Part shown: positions 43,220-55,800 of the stretch, one piece after another
Layout of the letters: each line of letters begins with the position of its first letter
How positions within the stretch are numbered: the stretch's first letter is position 1
DNA from: Paguma larvata
Taxonomy: Eukaryota > Chordata > Mammalia > Carnivora > Viverridae
DNA: 64,000 bases
Assembly (NCBI GenBank): GCA_030068075.1
Contig: CM057829.1
Location: 83,567,132 to 83,631,131, forward strand
Direction: 5' to 3'
Program-made: the position numbers and the translations under genes
The notes under the pieces: generated by a model
The model's input: the letters and a program-made list of their open reading frames with translations, nothing else
What the model was told of the DNA's origin: nothing
The model's database searches: none

Positions 43220-44045
43220 TGCCGGGGTCCAGTTCCGGCGAATCTAGTGGTCCCTGAAAGATGGACGGTCAGGCGAAAGGAAATGAGAGAGCACCAGAGA
43301 GATGTAGTCTGATCACCAAGCAGGCAGCCCTGGCAATTCTGGCATTTCCGCCCTGCTGGTCTCAGTGTCTTTATTTTTAAAGGTAGTAAGTGACATTGCA
43401 TCAATGAGTGACATTCCATAGTTTGATCTCTTTAACAATAATGCGTTTTACCAGCAAGGGGGCAACTTCCTCAATCCTGTATGTTGGTTTCAGGCTAATT
43501 AACATATAAATTTAGGTGGGGGGGAGAGAACAGGGTATTTCCTTGAGGCCTTAATGTTAATTATCTGTAAACAGGAGAAATCAGGGCATTGCTTTGAGGC
43601 CTATGCTTCCAATTACAATGGGGGAGGTACAACCCATCTGGCAAGGGTGGAACTCTCAATGCTTGTCCTTTTGCTTATGAATAAGTACATTTACATAGTC
43701 TCCTTCAGATGTTATCCATCAATGCATCACATTCCAAGTTCCCTTTTTTACTTGAATGTCATAAAACAAAAGAGCATTACCTCCCTTGAGGTCAATGAGG
43801 GCTGCTCAAGAAATCCAGGCCTGAAAGGTTATTTGAGGGAGGTGGTATTGGGTGGCCCTTTTTGGCCGGCAGGAGCTTTGCTACAACTGCCTTTTCCATA
43901 CAGGGAGGTGTCTCAACCTGTGCCCCAAGATGGCTCCCAACAGTGGTATTGGGGCGTTATTTCTTGGCCAGCAGGTGCTTTGCTCCTACTGCCTTTTCCA
44001 CACGGGGAGGTTTCTCAACCTGTGAGCCCAAAATGGCTCCCAACA
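43220..44045 (-). mobile_element. Solo ERV LTR (class II, ERVK-like), second copy, end duplicated
   Basis: Same family as 34139-35279: starts 'tgccggggtccagttccggc', shares 'ctcagtgtctttatttttaa', 'tccatagtttgatctcttta' and 'caagaaatccaggcctgaaa', and ends 'ggctcccaaca'. It is about 315 bases shorter, lacking part of the middle, yet the last ~100 bases occur twice (43842-43942 and 43943-44045). Flanks 'ataaga' (43214-43219) and 'tcaaga' (44046-44051) match at four of six positions, so the TSD is diverged. The + strand 237-codon frame (43554-44267) runs through LTR and flank and has no retroviral domain. Confidence 0.9.
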
Positions 44046-44934
44046 TCAAGATATGCCAGGGAGTTAATACCTTACATTCAATTCACAAACAGCAAGGAAT
44101 GGGGATCAATGAATAAATTTATCCAGTTTCCTTCTCATAGGGATGGGACAACTCAGAACAGGTTTTGCATGGACTACAGAGGTCCACTGATTTGGTCCCA
44201 GTTCCCCAAAGTACACACTTGCATAGCATCGTATCTGTGGTTGATTTTTTTTCCTTTCCATATCTGACTTTTAATCCTTTTTCAGTGTTTACTTGAACTC
44301 CTCACATGAAAATTAAACCTCAGATAATCCCCATTTTTCCACAAAGATTTTTGTGATAGCTTATAAAAATACAAATGATTTAATAAAATAAAGAATAGGA
44401 TTAAAGTTCCTAAAGTTATAAATTATACAGCCTAGTTGAAGTAAACTTGAAAATTTCAAAGCAGATATTAAAGTCATCCATTATGAATAGAAAAAGATAA
44501 TAATGGTATAATTTTTATGAATATATTATCAAAATTACAATAATATGTTTATTGAAAATCTTTACCTTAAGAATTGCCCCCAAATAATTTTCTGAACATC
44601 ATTATCGGATATGATCCATTTAAATGTTAGAAACATAGATAAAATATTTTAGAACTGTTAGCATCATTTTTGTATGTGTTTAAGAATAATTTTTTATTTG
44701 TTTGTGAAAACAAAACTATGTAATCAATATTTAAGGACATTTAATATGTTTTTTTTATGTATTACCAAAAGTGAAACATAATTCAGGTAATCAGAAAACA
44801 GCTGCTAGTAGTTAAGACATTAGTTATATTAAGGGATATAAGTGTATATAACTTCATATCTTCTTTTTATATGTATGAGGAAATTATTCATGTGGTCTCT
44901 GATTCTCAAAGTGTGTTAAAAGTCAGTATTTTCA
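44046..44934. other. AT-rich, nothing recognised
   Basis: No feature supported. Confidence 0.6.
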
Positions 44935-45965
44935 ATAAGATGGAGTAGAAGCACTTTTTCCTGTTCCTCTCATCAAGTTCAGGTAAAAACTGCTCACACA
45001 GGTAATTATATAAAACAAACGTAAGAATACTCTGAAATGTGGAGAGAAGAAGGCAGACTGTCTAAGGACCTTTGGACCAAGGAATAGCATGGTAATTCAT
45101 CTCCTGGATTTCCTTTTTGTCTCATATGTCATTAATTGGGTTGTAGAGAGGTTTGTAACCCCAAAACACCAGCAAGTAAAGACAAGAGAGCCCCAATAAA
45201 AATGTTATTTTTCTAGTTGAAGAACCAGGACAGCTGGTTCAACGGTTCAACCAGAACAAGACAGAAAACATTTAGATAATAACTGACCTACTCTTGTCCA
45301 AACACTATAGAATAAACTGTGGACCCACTATAATCTTTGTAAGCAAAGTTTGAATAGAGGCCAAGACTTCCACCCTCAGCTGGCTATAATGAGGCACCCC
45401 AGCCATGCCACCAGAGTTGTATTGAGGCCAGAGGCTGAATGAAGAACTGGGGCTTTCATTACCGCCGGATGCTAATGAGAACTTTTGACTCTTTCTCAAC
45501 CTGATGATGTCAATAGAGACCACATGAGGAACTTAGACTTGTAACCTCACCCAGACGTAATGAGAATCCCTTCCCCTACAGTCTGCTAGATTGGTGTCAG
45601 AGGTGGCCGACTGAAGAGTAAGATCTTTCTCCATAGCCCAGAGGTAATGAGCCACGTCTCTCCCTCTGTGGAAGAAAGAGAGGCATGGGAAGCAGTAACG
45701 AGACCCTCCTGACCTGCCATGCATCTATCATAGCATGTATGAAAGTCTAGTGAGGAGCATCACTACACTCTGACCAATGGTAGGCAAGTGCCTCCTAAAT
45801 CCTAGGGTTTGGAGGCAGACTGAGTAGAAAACCTGAACTTTCACCCCATTTAGCAGTAATGATATGATATTCCCCTTTCCCTGCTGGTATAGCATCAGTA
45901 GAGTCCTCTCAAAGCTGATAATTGAAATAAGATTCAGAATTTAATAACATAGTATCTTAAATGTA
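44935..45965 (+). mobile_element. Orphan L1 5' UTR-like block, sense
   Basis: Opens 'aagatggagtagaagcactt', then 'gacaagagagccccaataaa' and 'ttctagttgaagaaccagga', followed by imperfect units about 90-115 bases long that each contain a 'taatgag' core (near 45470, 45558 and 45645). This resembles the repeated 5' UTR of an older carnivore L1. No ORF1 follows; the 3' end of an opposite-strand L1 begins straight after it. Assignment is by resemblance only. Confidence 0.5.
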
Positions 45966-46389
45966 AAGGAAATTTTCTCTTTTTTTCTTTTTTTTTGAGC
46001 GGAGGGGGTGAGAAAGTGGGGTTTTTTGTTGTTTTTTTTGTTTTTGTTTTTTGTCTGTTTTTTCTAAGTTTTTATTTTAATTCAGTTAGTTAACATAGAG
46101 TGTTATATTACTTTCAGGGGTACAATATACTGATTCAACACTTCCATACAACACCTTGTGCTCAACTCAATGGGACCAGTGCACTCCTAAATCCCCATCA
46201 TCTATTTCTCTCTCTTTCTCTCCCTTTGCTTTTTTGTTTTATTTCTTAAATTCCACATATGAGTAAAATCATATGATATTTGACTCACTTACTTGACTTA
46301 GCAGTATACTCTATAGCTCTATCCATATCGTTGCAAATAGGAAGATTTCATTCTTTTTTGTGGCTGAATATTATTCAAATATATATATA

Positions 46390-49300
46390 TCACTTCTTCT
46401 TTATCCATTCATCTATAGATGGACAGTTGGGCTGCTTCCATAATTTGGCTATTGTAAATAATGCTACAATACACATAGAGGTGCGTGTATCTCTTTGGAT
46501 TACTGTTTTTGTATGTTGGGGTAAATGCCCAGTAATCCCATTACTGGATTGTAGGGTAGTTCTATATTTAACTTTTTGAGGAACCTCCATATTTTTTTCC
46601 AAAGTGGCTGAACCAATTTGCATTCCCAATAATAGTGAATGAGGGTTCCTTTTTATCCATACCCTTACCAACACTTACTGTTTCTTGTGTTTTTCATTTT
46701 AGCCATTCAAACAGGTGTAAGTCTTATCTTCTGGTGGTTTTGATTTGAATTTCCCTTTTGACTAGAGATGATGAACATCTTTTTATGTGTGTGTTGGCCA
46801 TCTGCATGTCTTCTTTGAAGAAATATCTATTCATGGCCTCTGCCATTTTTTAATATGATATTTTTTTGCATTGAGTTGTATACATTCTTTGTCTATTTTG
46901 GATACTAAAGCTTTATGAGATATGTCATTTGCAAATATCTTCTCCTATTTTCTAAGGTTGCCTTTTAGTTTTATTGATTGTTTCCTTCGTTGTGCAGAAG
47001 CTTTTTATTTTGATGGTGTGCCAATAGTTTATTTTTGCTTTTGTTTCTCTTCCCTCCAGAGACCTACATAGAAAAAAGTTTCTATGGCAGATGTCAAAAA
47101 ATTTACAGCCTATGTTCTCTTCTAATGTTTTTTTATGGTTTCAGATTTCACATCGATGTCTGTAATCCATTTTGAATTTACTTTGAAAATGGTGTAAGAA
47201 AAGTCCAGTTGCTTTCTTTTCCATGTTGCTGTCCTAGTTTCCCAACACCATTGGGAAAATGGTGTTAAAAGAGACGGTCTTTTTCCTATTGGATATCCTT
47301 TCCTGATTTGTTGAAGATTAATTAATCTCATATATAATCGTGGGTTATTTCTGAGCTTTCTATTTTGCTCCATTGATATATGTGTCTATTTTTTGTGCTA
47401 GTAAGATAATGTTTTGATTACAAAAGCGTTGTAATATAACTTGCAGTCTTTAACTTTCCTTTTCTTTTTTAAGATTTCATTGGCTATTTGGGGTATTTTT
47501 TGTTTCCATACAAATTTTAGGATTCTTCTAGCTCTGTGAAAAATGCTATTGGCATTTTGATGGGGATTGCATTAAGTCTGTATATTGCTCTGGGTAGTAT
47601 AGATATTTTAACAATATTTATTCTTTCAGTCAATTAGCATGAAATATCAATTTCATCAGTGTTTTATAGTTTCAGAATACAGGTTCTTCAACTCTTTGTC
47701 TAGGTTTATTCCTAGTTATCTTATTACTTTTGGTACAATTATAAATGGGATTATTTTCTTAATTTTTCTTCTGCTTCATTATTGGTGAATAGAAATTCAA
47801 CCTATTTCAGTACAATGATTTTGTATCCTGTGACTTTACTGAATTCGTTTCTCAGTTATATCCTTTTTTTTTGGTGGAGTCTCTGGGTTTTTATATATAG
47901 TATCATGTCATCTGCAAATAGTGAAAAGCTGGTTCTTTTAATTTGTTGTTGTTGTTGTTGTCTGATTGTGGTGGCTAGGACTTTCAGTATTATGTTGCAT
48001 AAGAGTTGTTACAGTGGACATCTTTGTCTTTGTCTGAATTTAGGGGAAAAGCTCTCAGTTTTTCCCCATTAAGGATGAAGTTAACTGTAGGCTTTTTATA
48101 TATGTCCTTTATGATGTTGAGTTATGTTCCTTCTATCCCTACTTTGTTGATGGTTTTTATCATGCAGAGATGTTGTACTTCATCAAACGATTTTTCTGTG
48201 TCTTTTGAAAAAAATCTTATGTTTTTTTACTCTTTCTCTTAATGATGTGATATATCACATTGATTGATTTGTGAATATTGAACCACTCTTGCATCACAGG
48301 AAGAATTCCCACTTGATTGTGGTGAATGATTTTTTTTAATGCATTGTTGGATTCAGTTTGTTAGGATTTTTTGCATATATGTTCATCAGGAATATTGGCC
48401 TGTAGTTCTCTGTTTTAGTAGTGTCTTTATCTTGTTTTGCTATCTGGGTAGTGCTGGCCTCATAGAATGAGTTTGGAAGTTGTTCTTTCTCTTGTTTTTT
48501 GGAATAGTTTGAGAAAAGAGGTATTAACTCCTTAAATGTTTGATAGAATTTGCCTGTGAAGCCCTCTGGTCCTGTTGGGAGATTTTGATTATCAATTCTA
48601 TTTATTTTCTGGTTATCGGTTTGATCAAATTTTCTCTTTCTTCTTGTTTCAGTTCTGGTGGTTTATATATTTCTAGAATTTATCCATTTTTTCTAAGTTG
48701 TTCAACTTGTTAGACAACTTATAATATTCTCGTAATTATTGTTCACATCATTATTAGTATTTCTATGGTGTTTATTGGTATTTCTTTTCTCTTATTGATG
48801 ATTTTATTTATTTCAGTCCTTGTTCCTTTTTTTGTAGATAAATATGGCTAGAGGTTTATCAATTTTATTGATATTTTTAAAAGAACCAGCTCCTGGTTTT
48901 GTTAATCTGTTGTATTCTTTTTGTTTATTTGTTTGTTTTAGTTTCTGTATCATTTATTTCTCTTCTGATCTTTATTATTTCCTTCTCTCCACTGGTTTTA
49001 GGTTTTGTTTGTAATTCTTTTTCTAACTCCCTTAGGTATAATGCTAAGTTGTTTATTTGAGATTTTTCTTGCTTCTTTAGGTAGACCTGTATTGCTATGA
49101 ACTCTCTTCTTAAAAATGCTTTTGCTGCATCCAAAAGGTTTTAGACAATTGTGTTTTCAAGTTTCATTTATTTCTATGTACTTTTTTTTATTTCCCTATG
49201 TACTTCTTTTATTCCCTGTTTGATCTATTCAGTATTTAGTAGAATATTATTTAACCTCCTTGTATCTGTGATCTTTCCAAATTTTTTTTCTGCATCCAAA

Positions 49301-50100
49301 GGTTTTAGACAATTGTATTTTCAAGTTTCATTTATTTCTATGTACTTTTTTTTATTTCTCTATGTACTTGTTTTCTTCCCTGTTTTATTTATTCATTATT
49401 TACTAGAATATTATTTAACCTCCTTGTATCTGTGATCTTTCCAAATATTTTTCTTGTGATCGACTTTCAGTTTCATAGACTTGTGGTCAGAAAAGATGCA
49501 TGGCAGATTTCAGTCTTTTCGAATTTGTTGAGGCTTCTTTTGTGGCCTAATATTTAATCTGTTCTGAAGAATGCTCCAGGTACACTTCAAAAGAATGTGT
49601 ATTCTGATGTTTTGGGATGAAATGTACTGAATATATTCGTTAAATTCATCTGTTCCAATATGTAATTCCAAACCATTGTTTCCTTGTTGATTTCCTGTTT
49701 AGATAATACGTCCATCGATGTAAGTGGGATGTTGAAGTGCATTACTATTATTGGGTTATTATCAATTAGTTCCTTTGTGTTTTTTTATTAAATCTTGTAT
49801 GCATTTGGGGATGATATGTTGAGTGCATAAAAGATCAATTGTTATATCTTCTTGTTATTATGTATTATCTTCTTTATTATAATATAGTGTCCCTCTTTGT
49901 CTCTTGTTTCAGTCTTTGTTTTAAAGTCTAATTTGTCTGGCATAAATATTGCTACTCTGGCTTCCTTTTGACATTCATTTCCATGATAGATATTTCTCTA
50001 TCCCTTCACTTTCAATCTAAAGGTGTCTTTAGGTCTAATGTGTATCTCTTGTAGGCAACTATAGATGGACCTTTTTTCCCCCTATTCTGTCACACATATC
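46390..50100 (-). pseudogene. L1 ORF2 remnant, heavily decayed
   Basis: Minus-strand landmarks in order from the right: linker ('MDAAKAFLRREFIAIQVYLK', 48925-49134), RT core (about 48000-48600, where the + strand has 'ttcccacttgattgtggtga'), thumb, and C terminus (46390-46674). A direct duplication at 49126-49445 doubles part of the endonuclease-RT linker. No catalytic frame can be read. Confidence 0.8.
49126..49445. repeat. Tandem duplication of about 160 bases inside the antisense L1
   Basis: 'ctgcatccaaaaggttttag' (49126) starts unit 1 and 'ctgcatccaaaggttttaga' (about 49291) starts unit 2. Both go on through 'caagtttcatttatttctat', 'aatattatttaacctccttg' and 'tctgtgatctttccaaat'. The units are very similar to each other, so the duplication is much younger than the L1. 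Confidence 0.93.
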
Positions 50101-51300
50101 TTTTTATTGGAGCACTTAATCCATTTACATTCAAAGTAATTATTGATAGATATGTGATTTATTGTCATTTTATTATTTGTTTTGTGGTTGTTTCTGAACA
50201 TTTGCTCCTTTCCTGTTTTTCTTTTTTTTTTAAGTTTTGCTGATTTTATTTAGTGATATATCTGGATTTCTTTCTCTTTTTTCTTTAAATATTTATTAGT
50301 GTTTTTTGATTTGTGGTTACCATTAGTTTGTATATAACCTCTTCTGGATATAGCAGTCTAGATTAAGTTAATGGTTATTTAGTCTGAATCCTTTCTTTAC
50401 ACCTCTCGTTCCCATGTTTTAGGTATATGTTGTCACATTTTACATCCTTTTGTTTTGTGGGTTCCTTGACTGATTTTTAAATAAAATATCCATTTTTACT
50501 TCTTTTGTGTTTGCTGTGTATATACTGTCACTTTTGGTCTCTCCTTTCTACTCATAGAGTGCCCTTTAATATTTCTTACAGGTCTGGTTTAGTGTTCATT
50601 AATTACTTTAATTTTTGTTTGTCTGGAAAACTCTTTATCTCTCTATCTTTCCTGAATAATAGCCTTACTAGATAGAGTATTCTGGGTACAGATTTTCCCA
50701 TTCAGCACTTTGAATATATCGTGTCATTCCTTCTGGCTAGAAAGTTTCTGCTGAAAAATCCCCTGATAGCCTTATGGAGTTTCCCTTGTATGTTATTGTC
50801 TTCCTTTGCTGCTTTTATTTTTTTTCTTTTATCACTATATTTTGCCAATTTTATTATATTATGTCTTGGTGTGGATTGCTTTTGCTGATTTTTGCTGGGA
50901 TATCTCTGTGCCCCTAGGATCTGAATATTTACTTCTTTCCCCAAATTAGGGAAGTTTTCAGCTTTTATTTCTTCAAATAAATTGTTCTCCTTCTTATTTA
51001 TCTCTTCTTCTTCTGGTACTCTTATATGTTTTTATGTTTGATGGAGTCACTGAGTTCCCTAGGTCTGTTCTGATTTTGTATATATATTTTTTGTCTCTTT
51101 CATTCAGCTTGATAACTTTCCATTACTCTCTCTTCTATGTCACTAATTCATCTCTCTGCTTCTTCCAGCTGCTGTTTATTCTATCACGGATATTTCTCAT
51201 TTCATTTATTATTTCTTATCTCTGTGTTAAGTGCATCACTCATGTCTTCCACTTTTTCTCAAATGCAGTGAGTATCCTTATGATCATTATTTTAAATTAT
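50100..51300 (-). pseudogene. L1 ORF1 remnant, decayed
   Basis: The minus-strand frame 50702-50944 contains 'NIIKLAKYSDKRKKIKAAKE', the RRM to C-terminal-domain boundary of ORF1. Before it, near 51000, the + strand has 'cttctggtactcttatatg', the complement of the start of the RRM. The coiled coil (51050-51300) is unreadable as a frame. Confidence 0.7.
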
Positions 51301-52577
51301 CCATCAGACATGTTACTTCTATCTTTTCACTTAGATATCTGGCCATGGCCTTGTCCTCTTCTTTCATTTGGGAAAAATTTCTCTGTCTTCTCATTTTATC
51401 TAAGTCTATGTGCCTATTTCCTTGTGTGCCTCATTTTCCTAAGTCAGCTGTATCTCCTGTTTTTGAGGATTATGGCCTTATCAAGAAGAGGTCCTGTAAT
51501 GCTCTGCCATGTAATATCCCCTGTTTCCCAGGGTCTGGTGTTTCTGGGTGTGTCTCCAATGTGTGCTGTGTATACTCTCCTGTTCTGTCCTGGCTAGTTT
51601 ATCCTTCAGGCCAGTCATCTGCAGGGACTCTCTTTATCGTGGACAGTGTTTGGTCCCTGGTCTGAATGTAGTGCATCTTACCTGGATGTACTCCGGTCTG
51701 CTTATGAAACGAGACCTGTCTCTACTGCTGCTGGCACTAAGGCTCCACAAAACTCCCAAGTCAGGAGACACTGTGTGAGTAGGGATTTGGACCAGTCTTC
51801 TGGGGGAGAGTGCCTGCCAAGCTCAGACCCAGGCAAGTGAGACTAGAAAGGGTGGTTCCACTGGAGTGCTGAGTGGGATGGGGAGGGGTCTTGGTATAAA
51901 CAAGTTAGGTAGCTAGTGTTGGTGCTATGCTAGTTCTTGCAGGTGGCCTTGTGTTTATGCTGAGGAGCAGGGGAGGGAAGTTATGCTGGCCATTTCCTTT
52001 ATTGTGAGAGGGGTCTTTCTGTGAATACTGCCTCTTTATGACTCTCTGAGTTAAGCAAATAACCTCCCCACTGTGTGCTCCAAGGTACCTTCAGATTGCT
52101 CTTTCCACCCTGTTTGTCAAAGGATTGTTTTCCTGTGTTTTGTCCAAGAATAGTGCAATGCCCTCCAGGCTCTATCCCAGCCTCCCAGCTGACCTTTAAA
52201 ACTCCAGGCTTTAACCTCTGCTAGTTGCGAGAACTATGAAATGTGACTCCTCTCTAAGCAATGTCAAAGCCAATTGCTATGAGGATTTGTTTTTTCTGGG
52301 TACTCCCCTGTGTGTTACTTTGTCTCTGGCCCTTCTGCCAGACTGTGGCTCTCTCCCTAGTGGAGTGGCCATTTCTCTCTGTTTCTCTCCCAAACCACAT
52401 CCCTGCTCTTTGTACCTTCTTGGATGTGGTCTCTTCTCTACCTTTCATTGTGGAGTTTATTTTACCAGTCTTTAGGTCAATTTATGGGGTATGTAGGATG
52501 ATTTGATGGTTATCTCATTTTATTCATGAGGCAAGCCTAGAGTCCTCTCACTTTGCCATCATCTTCTGACCCCTGAA

Positions 52578-52793
52578 TTTTTTTTTATATTTTTTTAACG
52601 TTTATTCATTAAATAATGAGAGGCAGAGCATGAGTGGGGGTGGGGCAGAGAGAGGGAGACACAGAATCTGAAGCAGACTCCAGTCCCTGAGCTGTCAGCA
52701 CAGAGCCTGACATGGGGATCAAACTCACAACCTGTGAGATCATGACCTGAGCTGAAGTCGGATGATTAACCAAGTGAGCCACCCAGGTGCCCC
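52578..52793 (-). mobile_element. CAN-type SINE, antisense
   Basis: T-rich start, 'gggagacacagaatctgaag', 'tgtcagcacagagcctgaca' and head complement 'gtgagccacccaggtgcccc'. It lies next to the 5' end of the antisense L1. Confidence 0.95.
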
Positions 52794-52797
52794 GAGC

Positions 52798-52826
52798 CCT
52801 ATTTTATTTTATTTTATTTTATTTTT
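52798..52826. repeat. (TTTTA)n pentanucleotide run
   Basis: About five TTTTA units, right after the SINE. Confidence 0.9.
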
Positions 52827-52834
52827 CTTCAAAT

Positions 52835-53175
52835 TCTCAAACCCATCAAACTGTTTGCTGCCTCTAGGCCTTTGTGTAGTCCATTCCTTCTTTTTTGATT
52901 TTTCTTCCAGCTTTAATACTCGTCCTACCCAACCACACATGTTTATCCTTAGAAGGTAACTTTTCAACCTCAAGTTTCATGTACATTTTTTTTCATTCCA
53001 CTCTGTGCTTCTGTCTCTTAGAACTTACCACAAGGTACAGTGATGTGTCTATGTGTTTTATGTTTGTATGCCTTTTTGGCCATCTTGAACATCTTCCATG
53101 ATGTTGAAAAGCTCTCACTGCCTCACCACTTTAGCCCTGAGACAAACATAATAAACATTCAATAAAATTTCATGA
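52835..53175 (+). mobile_element. L2 3' end, sense
   Basis: 'gctgcctctaggcctttgtg', 'cttctgtctcttagaactta' and the closing 'acataataaacattcaataa' follow the L2 3' region in order. Diverged. Confidence 0.6.
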
Positions 53176-53587
53176 CAAAAAATTGCTAGTAGTAGAATTT
53201 AAGTGATTGGGTATGTGGGTGTTCAATGGAAATCACTTTTAATATTTTTATATGTATGCAAATGTTCGTAATAAAATAGGAAAAACAAAACATATTAAAT
53301 ACGTAAATGAGCACTAATAGCTGAGAACCAGTAGTGTATTCATCATAATTTTGAATTATATATTCCTATGAATATATTCAAGGATCAGAAAAGGTCAATA
53401 ATGCTACAGTCTTCTGACTTTCTTGACAAAATATTAGAAAAGATACCTATGCCTGCATCCCTGTTCTCTTCATATCTTGTAGACTAGAATCAGAAACCTT
53501 ATCTGGAAAGGCATTAATTAGACCTATTGTATAATGGTCTAATATTGGTCCATGTAAAGAGATGATATTTTAGAAAGATATACAGAT
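53176..53587. other. AT-rich, nothing recognised
   Basis: No feature supported. Confidence 0.6.
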
Positions 53588-53887
53588 TAGACATGTCCAA
53601 ATGAGATGTAATGCAAGGCACGTGTGTAATTTTATATTTTATAGTATTCACATTTAAAAGAATAAAAGTAAGCAGGTTAATTAATTTTAATAGTCTTTAA
53701 TAAAATATGTAAATATATAATATTTCAATATGTCATCCATATAGAAATTCTTAATGAGTTACTTTTAAATGCAGAGTCTTAAAAAACACACTATGTGTTT
53801 TACAGCATATCTCAGTTCAGGCTTAGTACATTTCAAGTGCAACAATAACCACATGAAGCTAGTGGCCACTCTATTGGACAGCACAGG
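53588..53887. mobile_element. Old MITE-like repeat with inverted ends
   Basis: The left end 'gacatgtccaaatgag' and the right end 'ctctattggacagc' are inverted copies (reverse of the right: 'gctgtccaatagag'). Between them are 'aatgcaaggcacgtgtgtaa', 'ttaattaattttaatagtct', 'cagcatatctcagttcaggc' and 'agctagtggccactctattg', the layout of a mammal-wide non-autonomous DNA element. I cannot name it reliably. Confidence 0.65.
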
Positions 53888-54798
53888 TATAGACAATAGG
53901 CTTAGTGGATTTAGATTAAAACATGTCTTATATTTGTAGAATGGCTAGTAACCATCAATGTATTCAAGATTATCCAATTGGAATAGACATTCAATAATAC
54001 TAGTAGCGAAAGTTTTCATTGAGTGCAGTTAAATTAATGAACTCTTTGAAGTACAAAACAGAGTCCCAGACACATGAGTCATTAGGCACCACGAAATCAG
54101 AGGCTTTATAAAAATACTGTAAATTCTAAGAGCTAAGCATTCTGAACAATATCTAGCATCATTCTTTATCTACATTCCTTCTTGTGAGTGCCAAAAAGTG
54201 AATATCTATTCTTAAGACCCAATTTTACTATCAGTTCTAAAAGTTAGACCTGAGATTCTGCAAAATGATTTGATTTATTAGGTTTATGCTTTGTGGTGCA
54301 ATAAGAAATTTATAGTAAATTTAACATTTTATAGACTCCTAAAAAGCCTCTTCAGTGTTTGATTTCATATCCTGTTAGATCGGCCTTGTCAAGGGCTCAT
54401 GTTAGTTTGCTTTTTTCCCCCTACCATATAGTTTAACAAACCAGAAACTAAGAGTATGAGACCCACATTTTCTCAAACAGGGATGACAAAGCATTCTCAA
54501 TTTCACTTCCTGTGGCTTATAATACATCACCATTTGCATCATCTAAATGAGGAAATGGTTCATTATTCTTGATTTCTCAGAATCATCATTCATACAATGC
54601 AGACTTATAATTAAGAATATAGAATTTTTTGGTGAGGAAGTGAAAGTATAGCATGAAATCTAGGAACGACTTTAATGTAACAGAACTGTCTCTGCTTTTA
54701 TAAAGACAGACACAACTGCCCTCATCAGTTTCTCTCTGGCTAACTTTTGTTTGAACTGAGCTCTGTTCATGCGTTGATGAGAAATGCAAAAGTAAAGA

Positions 54799-54800
<2 letters not shown>
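53888..54800. other. Unassigned
   Basis: No recognised repeat or gene. The minus-strand frame 54586-54906 crosses the GT repeat and has no domain. Confidence 0.55.

Positions 54801-54836
<36 letters not shown>
54801..54836. repeat. (GT)n microsatellite
   Basis: Eighteen uninterrupted GT units. Confidence 0.97.
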
Positions 54837-54838
<2 letters not shown>

Positions 54839-54999
54839 AAAGAGATGACAAGAATATGATTAGATAAGATATTTAAGCAGATGGGTTCCAGATCTTTGAG
54901 TCTCATAGGTCATGGAGAGTGTGTCAGTACAGGTCCCCCAATACACAAGCACTAAGGTGAAATTTGAAGTATAGGTTTTGGAGGGAGAATAGCTGTGAA

Positions 55000-55265
55000 A
55001 GACAATGGGGAATAAAGTAGGATTGGATATAGGATGAGGTAGATGAGAGAAGTAGAAGGTGATTGTCTATATTTTTGCAAGAGCAACTGGATTAATGATG
55101 GTGCCAGTTGATGAGAGGAGAAAGTAGTAGGTTTGGGAGGGAGAAAAAAATAGTATTATGATGTAAAGAATGAGGTGCCATTTAGGTATCCATGTGGAAA
55201 CACTGAATAGACAATTTGATATGGGAGTTTGAATCTCAGAGTGGTCTAAGCTGAATATAATTATT
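55000..55265 (+). repeat. Ancient unnamed mammalian repeat, copy 2
   Basis: 'gagcaactggattaatgatg', 'gtgccagttgatgagaggag', 'agtaggtttgggagggagaa', 'gaggtgccatttaggtatcc', 'atgtggaaacactgaataga' and 'atatgggagtttgaatctca', in the same order as the related copy at 15000-15670. It extends further 3' than copy 1. Confidence 0.55.
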
Positions 55266-55459
55266 TTAAAAGTCATAGCTTAACAATTACAATTAAAGTC
55301 ACAGTATTGTACAGAATCAAGAGGTAAGTATAGATGAAAAATTAATTATTGAAATAATTTAATATTCAGAGTCTTACCGAGAATAATATAGGAAATGAAG
55401 TTAAAAAAAGAAGCAACCAGTGAGGTAGGAGGGAAACTAGTGAAATGTGGCATCTAAAA

Positions 55460-55800
55460 ACCAAGTGTATTAGTAAGATTTCTCCAGAAAAACAGAACCA
55501 ATAGGATATATATATGAATAGGTATAAGAGGACCTGCGATGTCTGAGGTTAGTAGAAATCAGATGCCCCAGCTCAAGAGAAGAGAGAATTTGCTCTTCCT
55601 TCTCCTTTAGAGTCAGTCTAGTTGAATCTTCACTGGATTGGATGATGAGTACCCACATTGTTGAGGGAGGATTTTTGTTACTTAGTCTACTGATCCAAAT
55701 GCTAATCTCTTCCAGAAGCACCCTTACAAACACACTCAGAAATAATGTTTTACCAACAATCTGGGCATCTATTAACCCAGTCAAACTGATACAAAATTAA
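55460..55800 (+). repeat. Old mammalian LTR-like repeat, copy 2
   Basis: Opens 'tgtattagtaagatttctcc' with 'agaaaaacagaaccaatagg' and has 'tcttcactggattggatgat', 'gagtacccacattgttgagg', 'gtctactgatccaaatgcta' and 'acccagtcaaactgatacaa'. Same family as 25788-26475, but shorter. Confidence 0.6.

Larger units (their letters stand above)
45977..52573 (-). mobile_element. Nearly full-length old L1, antisense
   Basis: T-rich run at 45977-46060, 3' UTR ('cagttagttaacatagagtg'), ORF2 in reverse (about 46400-50100), ORF1 (about 50100-51300) and 5' UTR to about 52573, where the + strand reads 'tttgccatcatcttctgacc', the reverse of an L1 5' end. About 6.6 kb, the largest L1 here. Stops are frequent and no frame exceeds about 95 codons within ORF2. 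Flanks 'gaaatttt' and 'gaattttt' are only a weak TSD candidate. Confidence 0.88.

Noticed and set aside
43554..44267. 237-codon + strand open frame
   Set aside because: It runs through an ERV LTR, both copies of its duplicated end and the flank. It has no retroviral or other domain. It is open by chance.
51034..51597. 187-codon + strand frame with hydrophobic runs
   Set aside because: Lies on the opposite strand to L1 ORF1/5' UTR. Hydrophobicity comes from T-rich antisense sequence.
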